Shown here: one piece after another, positions 5,530 to 10,557 of the stretch
Layout: every line of letters starts with the position of its first letter
Numbering within the stretch: position 1 is the first letter of the stretch
Notes under the pieces: generated by a model
The model's input: the letters and a program-made list of their open reading frames with translations, nothing else
Told to the model about the DNA's origin: nothing
Databases searched by the model: none
NCBI GenBank assembly: GCA_016218905.1
Contig: JACRCS010000769.1
Span: forward strand, 1 to 10,557
Source: Deltaproteobacteria bacterium
GTDB taxonomy: Bacteria > Desulfobacterota_C > Deferrisomatia > Deferrisomatales > JACRMM01
Length of the DNA: 10,557 nucleotides
Direction of reading: 5' to 3'
Translations under genes and position numbers: made by a program

Positions 5530-6570
5530 CTACGCGTCCGACCTCGACCGGTTGTAGGCGATCGAGTTCCACAGGGCCAGCAGGATGAAGGCAGCTCCGA
5601 TAAGCCCGGTGACGACCTCAGGGATGTGCACGACCGTCCCGAGGAACATGATGGTTGCGAGCGCGCCGATGGCGTAGAACGCGCCGTGCTCAAGGTATCG
5701 GTACGTGGCGAGACTCTCCCGGTCCACGAGCATGATCGTTAGGCTCCGCACGAACATGGCGCCGATCCCCAGGCCGATCGCGATGATGAAGAGGTTATGG
5801 GTGAGCGCAAAGGCCCCGATCACTCCGTCGAAGCTGAAGCTCGCGTCGAGCACCTCGAGATAGAGGAACAGGGCGGCGCTCGTCTTGTGGGCGCTCTCGA
5901 TCGTCTCCTCGGTGGCTTTTAGGGCCGCGGCGATTCCGTCCACGAGGATGTAGGTGATGAGGCCGAACATCCCGGACACGATGAACTCCGCGCTTTCGCC
6001 TTGGGGCAGGAACTTGGAGATGACGTAGAGGCCCAGCATCACGAGCCCCAGCTCGATCGCCTCGATCCGGCCCATTCGGCACAAGTGGGTCTCAATCACC
6101 TCGATCCAGTGGATGTCCTTCTCCTGATCGAAGAAGTACCTCAGACAGACCATCGCCAGGAAGGCGCCCCCGAAGCCGGCGATCACGACGTGAGCGCTCG
6201 TAAGGATCCGGGCGTACTCGTCCGGCTCGAAGGTGGCGAGCCGGACCACCTCGATGGGTCCCAGGCGCGCCACGATGCCGACGATCAGGAGGGGAAAGAT
6301 GACCCGCATGCCGAAGACCGCGACCGCGATACCCCACGTGATGAACCGGTGCTGCCAGACCGGCGTCATCTGCTTGAGCACCTTCGCGTTCACCACGGCG
6401 TTGTCGAAGGAGAGGCTCACCTCCAGAACGCTCAGCACCACGGTGATGAAGAGGGTCGAGAGGACCCCTCCCAGCGTCCCGTGGTAGAGGTAGCCCACCA
6501 TTGCCGCGAGAACGAGCATGAAGAAGGTGAATACGAACGAGTTGCGGAAGTATTTCAGGGTGCCTCCCAT
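5530..6570 (-). CDS. DUF475/TerC-like integral membrane protein
   Basis: The 346-residue protein is largely hydrophobic, with about eight or nine membrane segments. It carries the duplicated acidic motif typical of TerC-like families: SVLEVSLSFDNAV (47-59) in the first half and EVLDASFSFDGVIG (239-252) in the second. This matches DUF475, related to TerC/Alx proteins, some of which export Mn2+ or metallate secreted enzymes; its own substrate is unproven. The ATG at 6570 is chosen because AGGGAGGG lies five bases upstream and the protein then begins like its family. In-frame ATGs at 6597 and 6684 lack such a site and would add a non-conserved tail. It converges on ubiD-2 and diverges from tctB. 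A weaker sigma-54 promoter (6625-6640) and an upstream enhancer-like pair suggest that it is co-regulated with the flanking catabolic genes. Confidence 0.9.
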   Translation of the reverse strand: MGGTLKYFRNSFVFTFFMLVLAAMVGYLYHGTLGGVLSTLFITVVLSVLEVSLSFDNAVVNAKVLKQMTPVWQHRFITWGIAVAVFGMRVIFPLLIVGIVARLGPIEVVRLATFEPDEYARILTSAHVVIAGFGGAFLAMVCLRYFFDQEKDIHWIEVIETHLCRMGRIEAIELGLVMLGLYVISKFLPQGESAEFIVSGMFGLITYILVDGIAAALKATEETIESAHKTSAALFLYLEVLDASFSFDGVIGAFALTHNLFIIAIGLGIGAMFVRSLTIMLVDRESLATYRYLEHGAFYAIGALATIMFLGTVVHIPEVVTGLIGAAFILLALWNSIAYNRSRSDA

Positions 6571-6624
6571 GTCGACCCTCCCTGCGGAATGGCTCATAGC
6601 CCCCGGATCCGGCCTCGCGGCGAA

Positions 6625-6640
6625 AGCAAACGTGCGCCCA
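6625..6640 (-). promoter_or_regulatory. probable sigma-54 promoter of the DUF475 gene
   Basis: The minus strand reads TGGGCG-CACGT-TTGCT. The invariant GG and GC are 10 bases apart and the -12 box is good, but the -24 box matches only in TGG (8 of 11 consensus positions overall). The predicted start near 6614 leaves a 44-nt leader. The enhancer pair lies about 90 and 111 bp upstream, nearly the same geometry as at the ligase promoter, which is the main reason to take this weaker site seriously. Confidence 0.5.
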
Positions 6641-6696
6641 CGCGGGCGGGGCGCAGTGTACGTTTCAGCCGGTGGCGTGCGCAAGGCCGCGCGCTC

Positions 6697-6732
6697 TTGC
6701 AGCGGTGAAACGAGCCCCTTTCAACAATGCAA
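6697..6732. promoter_or_regulatory. paired enhancer (UAS) dyad, second copy
   Basis: TTGCA-GCGG-TGAAA (6697-6710) and TTTCA-ACAA-TGCAA (6719-6732) are centred 22 bp apart and form a perfect inverted repeat of half-sites around 6714.5. It is the same composite as at 1820-1854, differing at one half-site base and by one spacer base. It lies about 142 and 164 bp upstream of the predicted tctB transcription start and about 90 and 111 bp upstream of that for DUF475. It is best explained as binding sites for a shared sigma-54 activator. Confidence 0.65.
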
Positions 6733-6841
6733 GGATGGCCCGAGCCGGGCCCGGGAAGCGGGGCGGCGCAGGGGTCGGAGGTGCCGCCCTGCCGGGGCGG
6801 GAGTCGCCGCGTGGTCCGACTTGCCCGGAGGGCCTCCTCCC

Positions 6842-6857
6842 TGGCATCGACTTTGCA
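6842..6857 (+). promoter_or_regulatory. sigma-54 promoter of the tctBAC-ubiD-3 operon
   Basis: The plus strand reads TGGCAT-CGACT-TTGCA, with the GG and GC 10 bases apart. The -24 and -12 boxes are identical to those of the ligase promoter. The predicted start near 6868 gives a leader of about 122 nt that includes the hairpin at 6907-6956. Confidence 0.75.
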
Positions 6858-6906
6858 AACGCTATTTGGCGGCGACGCCGTCCCGGCGCCGGCGCGCCTT
6901 TCGGCG

Positions 6907-6956
6907 GCCTCCGGCCTCCTCTCCTTTCAGGTGTGAAAGGGCTAGGCCCCGGAGGC
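6907..6956 (+). promoter_or_regulatory. two-tier hairpin in the tctB leader
   Basis: The apical stem pairs CCTTTCA (6923-6929) with TGAAAGG (6934-6940) around a 4-base loop. The basal stem pairs GCCTCCGG (6907-6914) with CCGGAGGC (6949-6956), with a further CCT/AGG possible inside. It ends 33 bases before the tctB ATG and does not cover its ribosome site. The apex also spells TTTCA-GGTG-TGAAA (6925-6938), the same dyad type as the upstream enhancer sites, so it may act as DNA (a third activator site), as RNA, or both. Confidence 0.5.
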
Positions 6957-6989
6957 AGGAAGAACGAGCCACCAGGCGAGGAGACTGCG

Positions 6990-7520
6990 ATGAATCCGGC
7001 GGCGAGCGCAGAGGGCGAGGCGGGAAGCTCCACCCTCGTGAAGCTGAAGGTGCCCGAGTTCTGGTGCAAGGTCGTCCTCCTGGCGATCTTCGGTGCGTTC
7101 TACGTCGCGGCCGCCCCCTACCCCGCCAAGGCGAGGCAGTTCCCGCAGTTGCTCGCGGCCGTCAGCTTCGTCCTGACCGTCGTCTCTCTCGCCGTGGACC
7201 TCGTGCGGCGGGACGCCGTGGTCGTGGTGATCGGCGACGTGGACGACACGGAGCTCAGGTCCGTGGAAGGAGTGGAGAAGAGCGCCCGGAGGGTCCGGTT
7301 CTGCAAGGCCTGGGTAATCATCCTCGCCTCCGCGGCGGCAGGTCTCCTGGGAGGCTTCCTCTTCACGTCGCTCCTGCTCTTCGTCGGCGCCGCGGTGCTC
7401 CTCGGCCCGAGGGAGAAGCTCCCGCGGAACCTGGTCGTCGCGGCCGCCGTGACCGCGGTCATCTACTTCGCCTTCCAGCGCACGATGGCCGTCCCCATGC
7501 TTGACGGCCTGCTCTGGTAG
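6990..7520 (+). CDS. tctB: tripartite tricarboxylate transporter, small membrane subunit (TctB family)
   Basis: The 176-residue protein has the TctB pattern of four membrane segments, near residues 24-42, 51-71, 107-135 and 146-165. A charged cytoplasmic-type loop (about 72-106, with IGDVDDTELR) separates the second and third. It should pair with TctA in the inner membrane to import a carboxylate by ion-coupled transport. Sequence conservation in this family is low, so assignment rests on size, topology and the immediate tctA and tctC neighbours. The ATG at 6990 has GAGGAG six bases upstream; the open frame extends back to 6672 but runs through the promoter and hairpin. tctA begins 17 bp after its stop. 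The order B-A-C differs from the Salmonella tctCBA order. Confidence 0.85.
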   Translation: MNPAASAEGEAGSSTLVKLKVPEFWCKVVLLAIFGAFYVAAAPYPAKARQFPQLLAAVSFVLTVVSLAVDLVRRDAVVVVIGDVDDTELRSVEGVEKSARRVRFCKAWVIILASAAAGLLGGFLFTSLLLFVGAAVLLGPREKLPRNLVVAAAVTAVIYFAFQRTMAVPMLDGLLW

Positions 7521-7537
7521 CCGCGCGAGGATCCGCG

Positions 7538-9025
7538 ATGGACGCGATCTGGCGGGCGCTCGAGCTCGTTCTCCAGTGGCAGAACCTGGCCGCCCTTATC
7601 GCCGGAAGTCTCTTCGGCGTCGTCATCGGGGTCCTGCCGGGCCTCGGGCCCTCGGCGGGGATGGCGTTGGCGCTCCCGCTGGCCATGAAGTGGCACCCCG
7701 CGACGGCCCTGATCTTCATGGGCTCGCTCTACAAGGCGAGCAACTGGGGCGGCTCCATCACCGCGATCCTCCTCAACACGCCGGGCGACGCCTCGAACGC
7801 CGCCACCATGCTCGACGGCTATCCCCTCTGCGAGCAGGGGAAGGGCGGCGTCGCCCTCGGGCTGAGCACCACGGCGGCCTTGGTGGGCGGCACCATCGGC
7901 ATGCTCTGCCTCATCCTCTGCGCCCCGCTGCTGGCCGAGTTCGCGCTCAAGTTCGGGCCCGCGGAGTACTTCCTCACCGCGATCCTCGCGCTCTCGATCA
8001 TCGCCGCGGTGGTGCAGGGGGCGACCATCAAGGGCCTCATGGCGGCCGGCCTGGGCCTCCTCCTCTCCACGGTCGGAGCCGACGTGATCACGGGCCACAT
8101 GCGCTTTACCTTCGGCTGGGCTCCCATCGAGGACGGCGTGCCCCTCATCCAGGCGCTCGTCGGCCTCTTCGCGGTGACGCAGGCCCTGGTGCTCGCGGAG
8201 GAGGCGGGGGCGATCTCCCGGATCGCGAGGCTCTCGGGGAAGTTCTTCGAGGGCGTGCGGGCCTACTTCCGGCACCCCTTGGGGATCCTCCGCTCCTCGG
8301 CCATCGGCCTCTTCGTCGGCGTCCTGCCCGCCGTTGGCCAGAGCTCGGCCGGGCTGCTCGCCTGGGCGGAGGCCAAGCGCCGGTCGAAGCACCCGGAGAC
8401 CTTCGGCCTGGGAGAACCGGAGGGGATCGTGGCGTCGGAGACGTCGACCAACGCCTGCATGCCCGGAGACCTCGTCTGCACGATCGCGCTCGGCATCCCG
8501 GGCAGCGTGGGGGCCGCGATCTTCCTGGGCATCATGATCATCTTCGGGGTCGCCCCCGGCCCCATGGTCTTCACCGAGAAGGCGGACATCATCTACAGCC
8601 TCTTCTTCGCCCTGGTGCTCGGGTCGCTCGTCATCTTCCTCCTCGGCATGACGGTCGCCCGGCACCTGGCGGTGGTGACGCTGCTCCCCAACGAGATCAT
8701 CGTCCCCGCCCTCCTCGTCGTCAGCCTCATCGGGAGCTTCGCGATCCGAAACCTCATGCCCGACGTGGTCATCAGCCTCGCCTTCGGCGCCCTCGGTTAC
8801 CTCATGCTGCGCAACGGCTTCACGCCCATCCCCCTCCTCCTGGGGCTCGTCCTCGGCGAGATGGTGGAGACGAACTACCACCGGGCCTTGATGATCTCCG
8901 GCGGGTCGTACTCGATCTTCTTCAGCTCGATAATCTGCAAGGTCCTGCTGCTCCTGATCTTTCTGTCGTTGGCGGGGCCGTACCTCGGCCCCTTCTGGAA
9001 AACGCTAACCCAAGGCGAAAAGTAG
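7538..9025 (+). CDS. tctA: tripartite tricarboxylate transporter, large membrane subunit (TctA family)
   Basis: The 495-residue protein is a typical TctA permease with about eleven to twelve membrane segments. It should form the transport channel with TctB and receive substrate from TctC. Diagnostic motifs are GVLPGLGPSAGMALALPL (31-48), GGSITAILLNTPGDASNAAT (71-90) and, in the second half, the related GVLPAVGQSSAG and the PGDL...ALGIPGS block around residues 308-323, reflecting the internal repeat of the family. Length is normal. The ATG at 7538 has GAGGA six bases upstream. Its stop codon (9023-9025) overlaps the Shine-Dalgarno of tctC, so the two are translated from one message. Substrate specificity cannot be predicted; family members carry citrate, tartrate, terephthalate and other acids. 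Confidence 0.96.
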   Translation: MDAIWRALELVLQWQNLAALIAGSLFGVVIGVLPGLGPSAGMALALPLAMKWHPATALIFMGSLYKASNWGGSITAILLNTPGDASNAATMLDGYPLCEQGKGGVALGLSTTAALVGGTIGMLCLILCAPLLAEFALKFGPAEYFLTAILALSIIAAVVQGATIKGLMAAGLGLLLSTVGADVITGHMRFTFGWAPIEDGVPLIQALVGLFAVTQALVLAEEAGAISRIARLSGKFFEGVRAYFRHPLGILRSSAIGLFVGVLPAVGQSSAGLLAWAEAKRRSKHPETFGLGEPEGIVASETSTNACMPGDLVCTIALGIPGSVGAAIFLGIMIIFGVAPGPMVFTEKADIIYSLFFALVLGSLVIFLLGMTVARHLAVVTLLPNEIIVPALLVVSLIGSFAIRNLMPDVVISLAFGALGYLMLRNGFTPIPLLLGLVLGEMVETNYHRALMISGGSYSIFFSSIICKVLLLLIFLSLAGPYLGPFWKTLTQGEK

Positions 9026-9036
9026 GAGGTTGGACG

Positions 9037-9996
9037 ATGCGTCGAAGCGCAGTCGGAACCCTCGCGGCCCTCGCCGCCCTCTCGGGGCCCGTGCTCCCAA
9101 GCCACTCCGGGCACGCGGCGGATTTCCCGAAGAAGCCGATCAAGCTGATCGTCACCGCCGCCGCCGGGGGCGGGGAGGACTCGGAGGCCCGGGCCATCGC
9201 GCCTTTCGTCGAGAAGTACCTGGGCACCCAGGTCCAGATCGAGAACCAGCCCGGGGCCGGGGGAAAGATCGCCTTCGAGAAGTTCCAGAAGGCGGAACCC
9301 GACGGCTATACCCTGATCACGTACACGTTCCCCAAGAGCATCATCATCGAGCACCAGGGGAAGACCAACTTCCGCACGAAGGACTTCACCCCGATCTTCG
9401 CCTGGTCGCGGTCGAGCCAGCTCTTGGTGGTCAACGCCGACACCTGGAAGACCTTCGACGAGTTCCGGAAGGCCGCCAAGGCGAAGCCCCTCGCGGGCGG
9501 GCTCTCGGGCCGCGGCAGCACGACCCACCTGGTCGGCCTGATCGCGATGGACGAGCTCGACCTCAAACCCAACTGGGTCCCCTACGAGGGCTCCGCGGGC
9601 AGCGTCACGGCCCTGGCCGGCAAGCACCTCGACTTCACGATCTGCCTCGCCGCCTCGGCCGCCTCCCTGGTTCAGGCGGGAAAGCTCCGGCCGCTGCTCC
9701 TCTTCGCCGACAAGCGCGACCCGTACCTGCCCGACGTGCCGATCCCGAAGGAAGTCGGCCTCGATATGACCTACCTGCCGAGCCTCCGGGGCGTCGAGGC
9801 GCCGCCCAACACCCCCGCCGCGGTCATCAAGATCCTGGAGGAAGCCTTCAGCAAGGCGGCCAAGGACCCGGGCTTCCTCGAGATCGCCAAGAAGAAGCAG
9901 GTGATCGTGCACCCCGTGAGCTCCCAGGAGTTCGCCAAGGCCGTCGCCGACGCCTACCCGAAGATCCAGAAGTTCGAGGCGATGCTGAAGGAGTAG
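9037..9996 (+). CDS. tctC: TctC/Bug-family solute-binding protein
   Basis: The 319-residue protein captures substrate in the periplasm or outside the membrane and delivers it to TctAB. A signal peptide is clear: MRRSAVG followed by a hydrophobic stretch, with likely cleavage after SGHAA near residue 28. The mature start DFPKKPIKLIV (29-39) and AAAGGGEDSEAR (41-52), then IENQPGAGG (68-76) and KAEPDGYTL (85-93), are the standard Bug-family blocks. The usual GGGTD has Glu in place of Thr here. Bug proteins contact the ligand carboxylate mainly through backbone atoms and water, so the ligand is not predictable. The ATG at 9037 follows AGGAGG at 9024-9029, which overlaps the tctA stop. A UbiD gene follows after 52 bp. 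Confidence 0.95.
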   Translation: MRRSAVGTLAALAALSGPVLPSHSGHAADFPKKPIKLIVTAAAGGGEDSEARAIAPFVEKYLGTQVQIENQPGAGGKIAFEKFQKAEPDGYTLITYTFPKSIIIEHQGKTNFRTKDFTPIFAWSRSSQLLVVNADTWKTFDEFRKAAKAKPLAGGLSGRGSTTHLVGLIAMDELDLKPNWVPYEGSAGSVTALAGKHLDFTICLAASAASLVQAGKLRPLLLFADKRDPYLPDVPIPKEVGLDMTYLPSLRGVEAPPNTPAAVIKILEEAFSKAAKDPGFLEIAKKKQVIVHPVSSQEFAKAVADAYPKIQKFEAMLKE

Positions 9997-10048
9997 GGGG
10001 CGGGCGGCACCGCGCAAAAAGCAACTTCATTGATGGGGGAAGACGACA

Positions 10049-10557
10049 ATGCCGAAAGACCTGCAGAGTTTCCTGAGCTTCCTCGGAAAGGAGCGGCCGG
10101 ACGCCCTCTGCCGCGTCAAGGCCCCCGTCGATCCCAACGTCTTCGAGGCGACGGCCCTCCTGAAGCTCCTGGAGCGGCGCGGTTCGTCCCGAGTCGTCCT
10201 CTTCGAAAACGTCAAAGACATGAAGTCCTCCCCGTCCGCGTTCCCGCTCCTCTACAACCTCTTCGCCAGCCGCAGCCTCTGCGCGAGCGCCATCGGGCTG
10301 GCCCCGACCGCCGACCGGATGGAGCTGACCCACGAGCTCTCCCGGCTCGAGCAACGACCCGGGGCGACCGAGGTGGTCGCGGCGCGGGAAGCCCCGGTGA
10401 AGCAGAACGTGCTCGCCGGCGAAAGGGCCGACCTTCGCTGCCTCCCCATCGGGATCCACCACAAGCTCGACGTCGGCCCCTACCTCACGATGATCTGCGT
10501 CATGAAGAGCCCAAAGGGCAAGTTCTACGACATGACCTTCACCAAGAACATGGTGAA
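10049..10557 (+). CDS. UbiD-family protein, paralogue 3, N-terminal part (cut by the window edge)
   Basis: About 169 codons are present before the right edge; the frame is open throughout. The N-terminal UbiD pattern is recognisable: MPKDLQSFLSFLGKE, then VLFENVKD (50-57), LYNLFASR (68-75), VLAGERADLRCLPI (121-134) and DVGPYLTMICVM (141-152). Where other UbiDs have the N-x-G-x-Y-R block that binds metal and prenyl-FMN, this one reads DMTFTK (161-166). The Asn is thus Asp and the Arg is Lys. It could be a divergent catalytic subunit or a non-catalytic partner; the missing C-terminal part is needed to judge. The ATG at 10049 has a GGGGGA run about nine bases upstream. It follows tctC by 52 bp and is probably the fourth gene of the tct operon. 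Confidence 0.85.
   Translation, partial: MPKDLQSFLSFLGKERPDALCRVKAPVDPNVFEATALLKLLERRGSSRVVLFENVKDMKSSPSAFPLLYNLFASRSLCASAIGLAPTADRMELTHELSRLEQRPGATEVVAAREAPVKQNVLAGERADLRCLPIGIHHKLDVGPYLTMICVMKSPKGKFYDMTFTKNMV

Larger units (their letters stand above)
6571..6989. other. 419-bp divergent intergenic control region
   Basis: No gene is supported here. It holds the DUF475 Shine-Dalgarno, a 10-bp palindrome CCGGATCCGG (6603-6612), a minus-strand sigma-54-like promoter (6625-6640), a paired enhancer-like dyad (6697-6732), a plus-strand sigma-54 promoter (6842-6857), a leader hairpin (6907-6956) and the tctB ribosome site (GAGGAG at 6978-6983). The layout copies the ligase/ubiD-1 gap. Confidence 0.8.

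Noticed and set aside
6571..6684. Longer DUF475 protein from ATGs at 6597 or 6684
   Set aside because: No good ribosome site for either, a polar non-conserved tail, and the 6684 start lies upstream of the predicted transcription start.
6628..6712. Alternative hairpins CGTTTCA/TGAAACG and AAACGT/ACGTTT that share an arm (riboswitch-like)
   Set aside because: They overlap the enhancer dyad and lie upstream of the predicted DUF475 start, so they probably are not transcribed. They would need re-examination only if transcription starts above 6712.
6625..6725. Mn2+ riboswitch (yybP-ykoY) before the TerC-like gene; an AAAGGGG run is present on the minus strand near 6716-6722
   Set aside because: The conserved GGGGAGUA-type and second-loop sequences are absent, and the sigma-54 promoter would start transcription downstream of it.
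6672..6989. N-terminal extension of tctB from an ATG at 6672
   Set aside because: It would cover the enhancer dyads, the sigma-54 promoter and the leader hairpin. The start at 6990 has a strong ribosome site and gives a normal TctB length.
7463..8881. 472-codon open frame on the minus strand opposite tctA
   Set aside because: It is rich in Asp, Glu, Arg and His without any family motif, as expected of the antisense of a GC-rich gene. The plus-strand tctA has diagnostic motifs.
8875..10017. 380-codon minus-strand frame opposite tctC
   Set aside because: Repetitive Gly/Glu/Val/Leu-rich composition, no motif, antisense of a clear Bug-family gene.
10004..10022. Sigma-54 promoter directly before ubiD-3
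   Set aside because: Only the GG-N10-GC spacing fits; the flanking bases do not match, and the gene can be transcribed with tctBAC.

Overview
This is a high-GC bacterial window (codons end mostly in G or C) carrying what looks like one catabolic locus for a carboxylic acid, probably aromatic. It holds eight protein genes: an acyl-CoA ligase, three UbiD-family prenyl-FMN (de)carboxylases (the third cut by the right edge), a TerC-like DUF475 membrane protein, and a complete tripartite tricarboxylate transporter (TctB, TctA, TctC). No rRNA, tRNA, CRISPR array or transposase was seen. The taxon cannot be fixed. The gene content and the short-period intergenic repeats would suit an uncultured soil or sediment lineage (Rokubacteria/Methylomirabilota-like, or beta-/deltaproteobacterial), but this is a weak guess.

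Layout: the acyl-CoA ligase (50-1660, minus) is divergent from ubiD-1 (2343-3890) and ubiD-2 (3992-5452, plus). The DUF475 gene (5530-6570, minus) converges on ubiD-2 and is divergent from tctB-tctA-tctC-ubiD-3 (6990 to the right edge, plus).

The most interesting signal is regulatory. Both divergent gaps have the same architecture. Each carries a sigma-54 type -24/-12 promoter pointing outward on each side: TGGCAT-N5-TTGCA (minus) and TGGCAC-N5-TTGCA (plus) in the first gap; TGGGCG-N5-TTGCT (minus, weaker) and TGGCAT-N5-TTGCA (plus) in the second. Between them each carries one composite inverted repeat, TTGCA-N4-YGAAA-N7/8-TTTCA-N4-TGCAA, at 1820-1854 and 6697-6732. The two dyads in each composite are centred 21-22 bp apart and lie about 85-180 bp upstream of the predicted transcription starts, as expected for paired enhancer sites of a sigma-54 activator (bEBP). 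The ligase, the UbiDs, the DUF475 protein and the transporter are therefore probably one co-activated regulon. The activator gene is not in the window.

Working model (inference): TctC captures a carboxylate outside the cytoplasmic membrane and TctAB imports it. The ligase makes the CoA thioester, and one or more UbiD enzymes decarboxylate the acid or its thioester; the reverse order, carboxylation followed by CoA ligation, is also possible. UbiD enzymes need prenylated FMN, a divalent metal (Mn or Fe) and K+. A TerC-like protein in the same regulon could relate to metal balance. Two of the three UbiDs depart from the usual active-site pattern. Intergenic spaces carry period-7 and period-9 degenerate repeats and an 80-bp imperfect palindrome.
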